In this document: positions 1-7,600 of the stretch, one piece after another
Position numbering within the stretch: the stretch's first letter is position 1
Layout: every line of letters begins with the position of its first letter
Origin: Spirogloea muscicola
Taxonomy: Eukaryota; Streptophyta; Zygnematophyceae; Spirogloeales; Spirogloeaceae
DNA length: 17,017 bases
Reading direction: 5' to 3'
Assembly: GCA_009602725.1 (NCBI GenBank)
Contig: WELB01000035.1
Location: 422,477-439,493, forward strand
Notes under the pieces: model-generated
Database searches by the model: none
What the model was told of the DNA's origin: nothing
The model's input: the letters and a program-made list of their open reading frames with translations, nothing else
Position numbers and translations under genes: made by a program

Positions 1-1
1 C

Positions 2-154
2 ATGCGCTTGGCCGTCTCGCTGCAGAGGTCCATGGCCCGTGCGCTGCACCTTCGTGCCGGGAGAGCCCTCGCTGCTGCCTCTGGCTCTGTCCAGGGGACC
101 CACTTCCAGGACCCTAGCCTCTCTGATTTGCGGCTGCTTAGCAGGGGTTACTGA
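2..154 (+). pseudogene. LINE-like reverse transcriptase ORF, C-terminal fragment
   Basis: This 50-codon open stretch begins at the window edge and ends at TGA 152-154. Its translation has QRSMARALHLRAGRALAAAS followed by a C-terminus LRLLSRGY-stop. The same C-terminus recurs, degraded, on the minus strand near 3729, 4001, 4297, 8060 and 8470. The longest of those copies (4297-4815) shows the C-terminal region of a plant-type non-LTR reverse transcriptase polyprotein, so this piece is read as the 3' end of such an ORF. It is followed at once by the matching 3' untranslated region and hairpin tail. The sequence upstream lies outside the window, so the true 5' extent is unknown. Assignment to a LINE rests on remembered family resemblance, not on a search. 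Confidence 0.55.
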
Positions 155-292
155 GTAATTTGTAGCTGCTTTCTTTCTTTGTGTGCTTTGGTTTCTTAGC
201 GCTTCCTCTGGCTTCCTCTGGCCCCTTCTCGTTCTTTGTTCATTCTTTTTTGGGCTGGCTTGTCCAGCCCCTATCCTCAATGGGCGAGCCGA
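155..292 (+). mobile_element. LINE 3' UTR with hairpin tail (partner of the 2-154 fragment)
   Basis: T-rich sequence after the stop codon leads to the hairpin GGGCTGG (252-258), loop CTTGT, CCAGCCC (264-270), then CCTATCCTCAATGGGCGAGC. The 112-bp insertion at 4986-5097 matches the last part of this segment, which shows it is the 3' end of a mobile unit. The terminal (TTTC)n tail seen in other copies is missing; instead it abuts an oppositely oriented copy at about 290. Confidence 0.6.
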
Positions 293-450
293 AAAAGGAC
301 TACACTACCAAGCACGACAACGCACAAGGAAAGCTCAGTACCCGCGAGTGAGCAACGAGGAATAGGGGATGCAACGGGGGGGGCGGACAGAAGTGGGTCT
401 CCCGAAGGGGGCAGCCCGAAAATGATCGACAAGGTTCGGAGGGGCCAAAA
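290..450 (-). mobile_element. Fragmentary minus-strand LINE 3' UTR pieces
   Basis: From 290 to 360 the sequence matches the start of the 3' UTR of minus-strand copies at 3945-4020 and 8410-8490, including the reversed RGY-stop end (CCCGCGAGTGAGCAAC at 341-356). From about 391 to 447 a second tail variant follows (CTCCCGAAGGGGGCAGCCCG, then GACAAGGTTCGGAGGGGCC). Joined to the plus-strand tail ending near 290, this makes a tail-to-tail arrangement. Confidence 0.45.
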
Positions 451-479
451 GCGCTGGCTCAGAACGGGCGAACGCTTGA

Positions 480-636
480 CAGCAGTTGTGGGCTGCCCTT
501 GACCGGCAGCGGCGAAGTGGCCAACTGCTCCATTGCAGTTGTGCGTGCCATCGTACTTGGCAACACATGCCCTCCGTCAGTGGACAGACACTCCACGCCA
601 GTTGCAGGCTAGCGGAGGCCGAGTCCGGCGCCACGC
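480..636 (+). promoter_or_regulatory. Conserved upstream block and leader of F-box/kelch unit 1
   Basis: This stretch aligns with 9047-9201 upstream of unit 3 and, for its last ~70 bp, with 4912-4985 upstream of unit 2. Shared landmarks are TTGCAGTTGTG, the block around GTACTTGGC, and TTGCAGGCTAGCGGAGGCCG just before the ATG. It therefore belonged to the ancestral duplication unit and probably holds the original proximal promoter and 5' leader. I see no convincing TATA box. It preserves the empty site (GGAGGC at 614-619) for the insertion found in unit 2. Confidence 0.4.
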
Positions 637-2928
637 ATGGCCCGGGCGCCGCCGCAGCTTAGCGCCGCCACCGCCGCCAAAAAGCAGCGCGGCGACGAGG
701 AGCAAGCGGCCGCGGCGCTTATCCCGGGCCTCCCTCGCGACCTCGCCGTGCACTGCCTGGCGCTCGTCCCCAGAGGCCACTACCTGTGAGCGCCTGCGCT
801 TCCAGAGCTCTCCACTCTGGGTGCCCTACTTGCCCACCTCAGGACGCCCCGTCGTACCTCTACTCCTCCCGCCCCTTCGGCAGTCCAGCTCTCGCATGCA
901 AAGTGACCAACGCCGCTGGCTGCAAGCTCCACACGGGGGCGGGGTGTTGCCCAAGATATGTGCTGCCCATCACAAACCGGCGACTGAGGTGGAGGACATG
1001 AGTGGAAGTATAGCTTGCTTCTTAGTGTCTCGGGGACTCGATGGTGCTTCTCACTGGGCTCCATACATCAACGCTCGTAGATCTGATTGCGGCGGTTTGA
1101 TTGTGGCGTAGGCAGGATTCCAGCAGAGAACTTCTCGCATTCATCTCGGGCTGGCCATGGCCATTCACAGCCGTCGGCCTTTGGAAGGGCTCCCGTTCTC
1201 AGGAGCGAGTCAATGTGTCAGATCACTTATTCTGCCACTCTGTGCATCTATGGGACAGAGAAGCTCGAAGTGTTTGCCGCTCGTAGCGGAAGCTCCGTCA
1301 GAGTGACGAGATATAAGTGTATAATGCTGAGCTCATGGCATGCTCCTGTACATCGCAAAAGGTGTGCTAGTATGTGTGTGGTCCTCAAATGGTTGATGGA
1401 ACCATGTAGTGTGAAACGGAACTTTGAGAACGTCATGCTAACGCGACAGTGCCCGGGAGAGACATGCGAAGGAGGAGTAGCTCTATGTTATAAGTTATGG
1501 GCGACCCAGTGGCTAGCTTATGACTTCGGTAATACAATTTTTGTTTAGCTCCACCTTTGTTTTGAAATTCTTAGTGAAGGTGTAGATTTGGGTCCAGTCC
1601 CTGCTTGATTCCTTCTGAAGAAGAGTTGAGCAACAGATATTGTTAACACCATGATGGTGATACGGTGATACAGGTTGCTGCTGGAGAGACTGATAGGCTG
1701 CTTATGGGGATTGACTAAATTGTTTCTTATGGTGGATCCATGTATAGCTCTTAGGAGATGGTCTCCTTTGCCGCCTCTTCCAACTACTAAAAGAGCATTG
1801 CTCCGTTACCGAGCAGCAGTTGTGAAGAGAAGATTGTATGTGATGGGTGGTCAATCAACTGTTCTACATGCGCAAAGGGAAAATGACAGGTATCACCCTA
1901 CAGATGAGGTATGACCATCACCAGCATATAGCATCACCATCACTAGTGATGAGGTTGTGCTTCTTCGACATCATTTGCACTAGCTGTGCACGATATCTGC
2001 TTCTTGTTTGTCTCCGCTTGGCTGATTCTAGTCGTGGGTACATGCCAGTAATTTGAGCTGCATGACTCGACCGCAGGTCTGGATCTACTGCAGGACGTAG
2101 GTCATGGGTACTCCAAACCACCACCAACAACAATGTCATCATTCAAGACCACTTTGGAGCACCATTCGAGCACCAAACACCCAATGGTTGGTAGTCACAT
2201 CGTAGATCCAGACCTGCGGTCGAGTCACCCAGCTCAAATTACTGGCAGTGACTACCAACCATTGGGTGTTTGGTGCTCCAATGCAAGTGGAAAGATCAGA
2301 TTTCTTCAAAGTGGTCTTGAATAATGACATTGTTGTCGGTGGTGGTTGGAGTACCCATGACAACGTCCTGCACGCCTAGTGGAGCTTGGACTGTGCCAAG
2401 GAGGAGAAGACGTGGCACTCACTTCCACTTCTTCTGGATACCTTGATTGATGTTGTGTGGGAAGCCTTCTGCGTAAATGGGAGATTGTGGACGTTGCATC
2501 GAGCGGCTAACGTTGAAGGACAAAGCTTTGGGGCTCAGATCTACATTCCTGAGGTGAACGAGTGGCAGCAAGGGCCGGCTTTCCTTGTTGAGAGTGGTGC
2601 TTCAGCAAGTGCAAATGACACTCTCTACATTGTAGACAGGCAGTGTGTTCTCCACACCTGTACTCAGATCAGTGAAAGAGGCCTTGTGCACGAGTCATGT
2701 CGAGGTGGGTGCCAAGAAGGTCTCGGCCATTCCGGTGGGCCCATATTTAGTCCATATTCAAGGTGATGTCCACTTAGTTGGTGGGTCTTTCATATGTCCA
2801 GGCGACGACAATGCTGATGAGTGCCCTGCGCATTTGTCAAATTGGGATTAAAGCAATCACCAATAGCAAGCACTGGTGCCCATTCCAGGGTGCAGTAGAG
2901 ACACTAAAATGCCAAGTTGACCGGTTGA
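637..2928 (+). pseudogene. F-box/kelch unit 1, pseudogene
   Basis: The five-exon plan matches the intact unit 2: exon 1 637-785, exon 2 1259-1318, exon 3 1462-1528, exon 4 1748-1908, exon 5 from 2077 to about 2928 with an inverted insert at 2089-2247. Exon 1 encodes an intact F-box start (LIPGLPRDLAVHCLALVPRG) and exon 4 is open with the kelch core RLYVMGGQ. Lesions are visible directly: TGG to TAG at 1284-1286 in the F-box (CRSW), TAC to TAA at the end of exon 2, TGG to TAG in exon 3 (EEW), small deletions near 2350-2385, and a 1-nt deletion near 2735 that shifts the frame. The open stretch 2386-2766 is the longest surviving kelch piece. A functional full-length protein is excluded, but transcription is not. 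Exon 5 resembles unit 3 more than unit 2. Confidence 0.8.
2044..2372. repeat. Inverted insert of exon-5 head inside unit 1
   Basis: The block 2089-2247 is the reverse complement of the end of intron 4 plus the start of exon 5, and sits inside exon 5 itself. The part 2189-2247 pairs with 2044-2088 (intron end, acceptor and GTCTGGATCTAC). The part 2089-2188 pairs with 2248-2372, apart from a small deletion in the inverted copy. The result is two adjacent hairpins. Removing the insert restores a normal join from GGATCTAC to GTGACTACCAACC. Confidence 0.8.
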
Positions 2929-3262
2929 CTATCCAAGCTTCACTGCTGCTAATGAGTACGATGAGATATCTTGCTTCTTGCGTTTTGTTCCATGTCTAAG
3001 CTCTTGAGGCCCCACCTGGTGCATTGCTTGCGGAAGTCTTGGGAGGAGTAATGAGGGCTTGAAGCTTGCGCATTGAGGCGTCCTAGATACGATGAACAAC
3101 TTTTGAGCTCGTCTTCTGAAGCCATTGCATGCTGTGGAAGAGCCTCCTTTCTTCATTCTATGTAACTCCACATTTACGCACTAGCTTTTGCTGGAACAGA
3201 TGTAGGCTTAAATTGGCCTCCCTCCCATATCGTGCGCACCTAACGCCTTCCTCTCTTTCAGA
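2929..3262 (+). repeat. Shared 3' flank of unit 1
   Basis: Sequence after the stop position matches the flanks at 7266-7600 and, in part, 12187-12395. Landmarks include CTTCACTGCTGCTAATGAG and GCATGCTGTGGAAGAGCC (3127-3144). This marks the duplicated segment as larger than the coding region and probably includes the ancestral 3' UTR. No gene is seen here. Confidence 0.6.
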
Positions 3263-3490
3263 AGAAGCAGCTCTTTCAAATGGAGCGAGGGCTGTGAACA
3301 GCCAGCCTAATAAGAAGGTGAACCTCTGTCAAAACTAACCAAAAAATTGGATGCGGCTGCTGATAGTAGAAGATCGGCTGCAGGAGGCCAGGCAAAAGAA
3401 GTGAGCACTTACGAAGTGGGCGACGGTTGTGAATAGCCAGCCCAGAAAGCATGAACGAGGTCCAAAGGGAGAGGATAGAAGTCTGTTCCA
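3258..3490 (-). mobile_element. Two degenerate LINE-like hairpin tails, minus strand
   Basis: Two tails read on the minus strand. One has GAAGAAGCAGCTCTTTCAAA followed by the hairpin remnant GGGCTGTGAACAGCCAGCC (about 3260-3310). The other has a GTGGGCGACGGTTGTGAATAGCCAGCCC core (3415-3444; split here as GTGGGCGACGG and TTGTGAATAGCCAGCCC). Homologous tails lie at 7598-7790, so both were present before the unit 1/unit 2 duplication. Confidence 0.45.
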
Positions 3491-3502
3491 AGAGGGCCTG
3501 GT

Positions 3503-3719
3503 GGCCCCTTGAGTCGCTGTGTGCTTTTCCGCTCTTCCTGGCCCCTTCGAACTTCGTTGTTCTGTTTTCTGGGCTAGCTACTCACAGCCATCGCCTCGCC
3601 CTCTACTGCAAGAGTCTCTTGCTCGAGGGCGACGGCTGTGATCGGCCACCCAGAAGCAAAAATGGACAAAGTTCGAACGGGCCAGAAAAGCGGTAAAGCA
3701 CACAGCGACTCAAGTGGCC
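3503..3719. mobile_element. Foldback repeat FB1 (two LINE tails in inverted orientation)
   Basis: The left arm (3503 to about 3606) and right arm (about 3626-3719) are imperfect reverse complements: GGCCCCTTGAGTCGCTGTGT pairs with the end ACACAGCGACTCAAGTGGCC. Each arm carries the GGCCC-TTCGAAC block and the CACAGCC core of the tail family. The right arm continues into a minus-strand RGY-stop C-terminus at 3729, so it is the 3' UTR of a minus-strand LINE copy. A simple MITE with ~95-bp terminal repeats is the alternative reading. FB2 at 7814-8024 is its duplicate. Confidence 0.6.
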
Positions 3720-3728
3720 TCTGCGTGC

Positions 3729-3790
3729 TCAATATCCCCTGTTGAGCAGCCGCAGGTTAGAGAATGTAGTCTCCGGGTAGCTATGAAGAG
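3729..3790 (-). pseudogene. LINE ORF C-terminal remnant (minus strand)
   Basis: Read on the minus strand this gives FSNLRLLNRGY-stop, with the stop complement at 3729-3731. It is the same C-terminus as at 2-154. Its 3' UTR is the right arm of FB1. Only about 20 codons remain recognisable. Confidence 0.45.
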
Positions 3791-3794
3791 AAGA

Positions 3795-3930
3795 CAAAAA
3801 AGCGCGTCCAATTAGGGAGCAGTGGCTGTGAGAGGGCAGCCCAAAGGAGAGGACAAGGCCTGAAAGAAAGTGCTCGCCCTTAGAGAAGAGGGGCTGGCAC
3901 AGCCAGCCCAAAATGGATGGACAATATGCA
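3795..3930 (-). mobile_element. LINE tails, minus strand, one with GAAAGAAAG terminus
   Basis: A degenerate tail lies at 3795-3860 (CAGTGGCTGTGAGAGGGCAGCC). A clear one lies at 3862-3930: GAAAGAAAGTGCTCGCCC is the reversed tail end, then the hairpin GGGCTGGC (3891-3898), ACA, GCCAGCCC (3902-3909). The second tail continues through 3945-4000 into the RGY-stop remnant at 4001, so order and orientation match one 5'-truncated LINE. Confidence 0.6.
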
Positions 3931-4000
3931 AAGCAAAAAAGAAAGAGAGGCCGAAAAAGAACTACACTACAAAGCACAAGACGATTATTTGGATAGATGC

Positions 4001-4128
4001 TCAGTATCCACGTGTGAGCAACAGCAAATCGGATTAACTCGAAGCAGGAAAAGCGGCAATCTACCGAGACCCAGAGGCAGCAGCCATAGCGCGGCCAGCG
4101 CGCGCGTGAGCCAAAGAGCGCTGAGCAA
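4001..4128 (-). pseudogene. LINE ORF C-terminal remnant with internal stops
   Basis: On the minus strand the reading is A-R-A-G-R-A-M-A-A-A-S-G-S-R, stop, IAAFPASS, stop, SDLLLLTRGY, stop (TGA complement at 4001-4003). It aligns residue for residue with the fragment at 2-154, with two in-frame stops. The matching 3' UTR and hairpin tail lie immediately at lower coordinates (3862-4000). Confidence 0.55.
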
Positions 4129-4149
4129 GACCGCCAGCCTCATCCGAAA

Positions 4150-4296
4150 TAGAAGAAGTGGTACTCCCAAAGGGGGCAAGGGCTGCGAAAAGCCAGCCCA
4201 AAAGAATTGACAAAGGTTCGAAGGGGCCTAAGAGCGTCGAGCAGCTACAGAGGGGCCTGAGGATGCGATGGGAAAAACAGGGGGAGGATGGATCAC
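4150..4296 (-). mobile_element. LINE 3' UTR, second tail subfamily (minus strand)
   Basis: This is the 3' UTR of the LINE fragment at 4297-4815. It has the reversed tail GAAGAAGTGGTACTCCCAAA, hairpin GGGCTGCGAAAAGCCAGCCC (4180-4199), then GACAAAGGTTCGAAGGGGCC and a block shared with 8585-8645 (CAGCTAC..AGGGGCCTGA). The sequence between hairpin and tail differs from the copies ending in GGGCGAGCAC, which defines a second tail subfamily. Confidence 0.5.
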
Positions 4297-4815
4297 TCAG
4301 TAATTACGAGTGAGGAGCCTCAGATCCGACAGACTAGCTGCCGGGAAGCTATCACCCTGACGAAAGCCAGAGGCCGCAGCAAGAGCACGGCCAGCACGCA
4401 GATGCAGAGCGTGGGCCATGGACCGCTGAAATACCTGAGCGAGGGAGCCGGCAGCAATAAAGCCTGGCGAACCCGGCCGTCGCTCGATGGCCTGCCGGGC
4501 AAGCCCGCTGGAGGAGATCCAACAGCTACTGCCGAAGGCCCCGTGAACGTCAATGGCGAAGGGCCGCGAAGACATCGCCGGGGAGGGTGGTCCGGCGGTA
4601 CTTGCGCTCCTTACTCCGAGCCGCCAAAGAAAGCGCGGCCAAAGCGACCGCGTGCCCGGTGAGCGTAGCCGACTTTGCGGGGTTGGCGGAGTTGACACAA
4701 TCTGCAGTGCGATGATACGCGGGCCTCCTCCTGCTTTTGTTTCCGGCGGGATGGCAACGAGGTCAGCGCGGCGGGTGTGAAGCTGTCCGTCGGCGACCCG
4801 CTGGATGGGCATGGT
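4297..4815 (-). pseudogene. LINE-like reverse transcriptase polyprotein, C-terminal region, frameshifted
   Basis: This is the longest retroelement coding fragment in the window. Read 3' to 5' of the given strand, successive frames give RRADLVAIPPE, then TLTGHAVALAALSLAARSKE, then RKYRRTTLPGDVF, then FAIDVHGAFGSS, then SLAQVFQRSMAHALHLRAGR, and finally SDLRLLTRNY-stop (complement of TGA at 4297-4299). This order (ADxLVP-like, TPGHA-like, KxxKY, FxPFAxETxGxxG-like, QRxSVALxRGNA-like) is the usual C-terminal arrangement of non-LTR reverse-transcriptase proteins in plants and algae; that comparison is from memory. At least two frameshifts are needed, one near 4555, so the copy is dead. The reverse transcriptase catalytic domain (YxDD) is not present: the copy is 5'-truncated near 4815. 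An ordinary host gene is less likely, because the C-terminus recurs six times with a shared 3' tail. Confidence 0.6.
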
Positions 4816-4825
4816 TGTCGTGATT

Positions 4826-4897
4826 TTGTCCATTCTTTTCGGGCTGGCTTTGCCAGCCCCTCTTCTCTATGGGCGAGCCCTTTCTTCTGTGGGCGCG
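4826..4897 (+). mobile_element. Solo LINE tail, plus strand
   Basis: TTTTGTCCATTCTTTTC leads to a perfect hairpin GGGCTGGC (4841-4848), TTT, GCCAGCCC (4852-4859), then CTCTTCTCTATGGGCGAGCC and CTTTCTTC. It butts against the 5' end of the minus-strand LINE fragment. It replaces the distal part of the conserved upstream block seen in units 1 and 3, so it lies about 225 bp upstream of the unit 2 start codon. Confidence 0.65.
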
Positions 4898-4985
4898 CAC
4901 TTCTCAGTTTCTTTTCCTTCGTACTTGGCCACACAGGCTCTCCAATAGTTGACACACTCCTTCCCACTTGCAGGCTAGCGGAGGC

Positions 4986-5103
4986 TTGTGCTTGCTTTTC
5001 TTAGCGCATCCCCTGGCCCCCCTCTCGTACTTTGTTCATTCTTTTTGTGGGCTGGCTTTTCCAGCCCCTATCCTCAATGGGCTCGCCCTTTCTTTCTGGA
5101 GGC
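4986..5103 (+). mobile_element. LINE tail insertion in the leader of the intact F-box gene, with 6-bp target duplication
   Basis: Units 1 and 3 read straight from GCTAGCGGAGGC (or GCTTGCGGAG) into the CGAGTCCGG before the ATG. Unit 2 has 112 extra bases between GGAGGC at 4980-4985 and GGAGGC at 5098-5103. The extra sequence matches the plus-strand LINE 3' UTR at 176-290, contains the hairpin around TGGGCTGGCTTTTCCAGCCC (5049-5068), and ends in the CTTTCTTTCT tail. This is the clearest insertion in the window: empty site, filled site, short target duplication and a tail repeat. The insert carries an ATG at 5077. Confidence 0.8.
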
Positions 5104-5124
5104 CGAGTCCGGCGCCCCGCATGA
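5077..5124 (+). promoter_or_regulatory. Upstream ORF (15 codons) overlapping the F-box start codon
   Basis: The ATG at 5077-5079 comes from the inserted LINE tail. The frame runs ATG GGC TCG CCC and onward to GCA TGA, with the stop at 5122-5124. It shares ATGA with the main start at 5121. If the transcript starts upstream of 5077, ribosomes would meet this ORF first; main-ORF translation would then depend on leaky scanning or termination-reinitiation. Units 1 and 3 lack it. Whether the mRNA includes this region is not known. Confidence 0.5.
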
Positions 5125-7265
5125 CGCGGGCGCAGCCTCAGCTTGGCGCCGCCGCAGCCGCCGCCGCCAAGAAGCAGCGCGGCGACGAGGAGGAAGAGGC
5201 TGCGGCGCTCATTCCGGGCCTCCCGCACGACCTCGCCGTGCACTGCCTGGCGCTCGTCCCCAGAGGCCACTACCTGTGAGCTCCTGCGCTTCCAGAGCCC
5301 TCGACTCTGGGGACCCTACTTGCCCACCTCAGGACGCCCCGTCGTACTTCCACTCCTCCAGCCCCTTCGGCAGTCCAGCTCTGGCATTCAACTTGACCAA
5401 CGCCGCTGCTGCAAGTTTCAGATTGGGCTGGGAGTTGCCCAAAATGTGTGCTGCCCATCAGAGACCGGCGACTGAGGTGGAGGACATGACTGGAAGTATG
5501 GCTTGCTTTCTCAGTGACTTGGGGACTCGATGGTGTTCCTCATTGGGCTCCATACATCAACGCTCTTAGAGCTGATTGCGGCAATAATTGTGGCATAGGC
5601 AAGAAGCCAGTAGAGGATCTCTTGCTTGGAATTTGGGCTGGCCATTCACAGCGCTCGGCCTTTGGAAGGGCTCCAGATTGGTTGACAGGAGCGGGTCGTT
5701 TGTCAGCTTACGTATATTGCCGCTCTGTGCATCTATGGAGCAGAGAAGCTCGATGTGTTTGCCGCTCGTGGCGGAAGCTCCTTCAGAGTGACGAGATATA
5801 CGTGTACGACTCTGAGCTCATGGCATGCTCCTGTACGTTGCAAAGGGTGTGCTAGTGTGTGTTGGGTCTTCAAATGGTTGATGGAAGCTTTGGTGTGCAA
5901 TGGAACTTTGAGAGTGTGATGCTAAAGTGACAGTGCCCGCGAGAGACTTGCGAAGAAGGAGGAGTGGCTCTACGTGTTTGGTTACAGGCGCCGGATCCAG
6001 TGGCTAGCTTATGACTTCAGTAAGTACAAGCCTTGTCCAGTTCCACCTTCATTCTGACTATTTTAATTTCTCAATGAAGGTATACATCAGGCTCCAGTTC
6101 CTGCTTGATCCATTTGAAGAAAGAAGTGAGCACAACTTGTCGGCTGCACTATGTTGGTTATTACAGATTGCTGCTGGAGAGACTGATTGGCTGCTTATGG
6201 TGAAGGACTCAAGGGTTGTATATGTTGGATTGATGTGTAGCTCTTGGGAGATGGTCTCGTTTGCCGCCTCTTCCAACAACTATAGAAACATTGGTCTGGT
6301 ACCGGGCAGCAGTTGTGAAGAGAAGATTGTATGTGATGGGTGGTCAATCAGATGCTGTAGATCTGCAAGGGGTATTCGAAAGCTGTCCACCTACAGATGA
6401 GGTATGACCATCACCAGCATACAGCATCACTATCACTAGTGATGAAGTCGTGCTTCTTCTACATCGTTTGCACTGGCTGTAAGCGTGATACCTGCTTCTT
6501 GTTAGTCTGCTTGGCTGGACCTTGTCATGGGTACATGCCAGTACTTGAGCTGGATAAAGTCGAGCGCAGGTCTGGATCTACGATGTGACTACCAACCATT
6601 GGGTATTAGGTGCTCCTATGCAAGTCGGAAGAGCAAATTTCTTCAAGGTGGTCTCGAAGAATGACATTCTTGTGGGTGGTGGTTGGATCACCCATGAGGC
6701 ACGTCCTTCATGCCTAGTAGAAACCTTGGACTGTGCCAAGGAGGAAAGCACGTGGAGCTCACTACCACTTCTTTTGGATACCAAAACACAAGTTCTTCAC
6801 ACAGCCTTTTGCATAAATGGGAGACTGTGGACGTTGCATTCAACAGCCAATGGTAGACGATGCTTTGGTGCTCAGATTTACGATCCTGAAGTGAAGGAGT
6901 GGCAGCAAGGGCCGGCTTTCCTTGTTGAGGATGGTGTGTCAACAAGTTCAAATGACACTCTCTACATCGTAGACAACCGCCGTGTTCTCCACACCTATAC
7001 TCAGATCAGTGAAAGAGGCTTCGTGCATGAGTCTGGTCGAGGTGGGTGTCAAGAAGGTCTCGGCCGATTCATTGGGGCCCAATTAGTCCTTATTCAAGGT
7101 GATGTATACTTAGTTGGTGGTTACTTCGTACGTCCAGGTAGGAAAACTGCTAGAGGCCCTTTGCAGTTGCAAAGATGGGATAGAGACAATCAACGATGGC
7201 AAGCACTGGTGCCCATTCGAGGGTGCAATACGGTCGTCCTTGAATGTGCCACGATGACCTGTTGA
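5121..7265 (+). CDS. F-box/kelch-repeat protein, intact (unit 2, 381 aa)
   Basis: Exons by frame and splice sites: 5121-5275, 5744-5803, 5946-6019, 6241-6401, 6570-7265 (TGA). They sum to 1146 nt in consistent phase. Introns are GT-AG. The exon 2/3 join could instead be 5801/5944 with the same length. Residues ~29-71 form the F-box (LIPGLPHDLAVHCLALVPRG, then CVCRSWRKLL), which in this family binds the SKP1/ASK adaptor of an SCF ubiquitin ligase. EEWLYVFGY and QWLAYDF (77-96) lead into WSRLPPLP (101-108). Kelch-type blades follow: RLYVMGG (125-131), VWIYDVTTNHW (151-161), DILVGGG (182-188), and DVYLVGGYF with QRWDRDNQRW near the end. The kelch propeller would bind the substrate, which cannot be inferred. 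The length is normal for plant F-box/kelch proteins. This is the only unit of the three without a disabling lesion. The alanine-rich N-terminus is low complexity. Its leader carries a LINE tail insertion. Confidence 0.85.
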
Positions 7266-7600
7266 CGATCCTAGCTTCACTGCTGCTAATGAGTACGATG
7301 AAATATCTGGCTTGTTGAATTTCGTTCCATATTTAAGCTCAGGCGGTCTCGCCTGATGCGTTGCTCGCCGAAGTCTTGTGAGGAGCGATGAGAGCTTGGT
7401 GCTTTTGCATCAGGGCCTTCTCACGACTTCGTCCGAGTATTTAGGCTGGTCTTCTGAAGCCACGGCATGCTGTGGAAGAGCCTCCTTTCATCGTTCTACG
7501 TGGCCCAAATTTACGCACTAGCTTTTGCCCGAATTAATGAAGGCTCGATTTGGCCTCCCTCCCATATTGTACGCGCTGAGCGCCTTCCTCTGATCAGAAG
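7266..7600 (+). repeat. Shared 3' flank of unit 2
   Basis: Matches 2929-3262 and in part 12187-12395. It probably contains the 3' UTR. Landmarks are CTTCACTGCTGCTAATGAG (7274-7292), AGGCTGGTCTTCTGAAGCCA (7443-7462) and GCATGCTGTGGAAGAGCC (7466-7483). No clear poly(A) signal was identified and no gene is seen. Confidence 0.6.

Noticed and set aside
2-154. Mitochondrial targeting presequence (Arg-rich, ending RGY)
   Set aside because: An R-G-Y end resembles plant presequence cleavage sites, but the fragment continues upstream in the 4297-4815 copy into reverse-transcriptase C-terminal motifs and is followed by a stop codon in every copy.
533-1111. 192-codon plus-strand frame overlapping unit 1 exon 1
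   Set aside because: It is in a different frame from the F-box exon, consists of GC-rich low-complexity sequence and reads through intron 1; the corresponding frames in units 2 and 3 are not conserved.
4297-4833. A 178-codon minus-strand open frame starting MDKITTTMPIQ as a host gene
   Set aside because: It crosses a frameshift near 4555 relative to the likely ancestral frame, its start lies in a LINE tail of the other strand, and its C-terminus recurs as degraded copies. It is better read as a retroelement remnant.
4988-5569. 193-codon frame overlapping unit 2 exon 1 and intron 1
   Set aside because: It starts inside the LINE insertion and is a shadow of the F-box exon. Its intron part is similar in units 2 and 3 only because the intron is duplicated.
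6160-6240. Extra coding exon in unit 2 (IAAGETDWLL reading) after TTACAG at about 6167
   Set aside because: It gives a stop in the required phase. Joining 6019 to 6241 restores LAYDF-TLGRWSRLPPLP in frame, as expected for the family.
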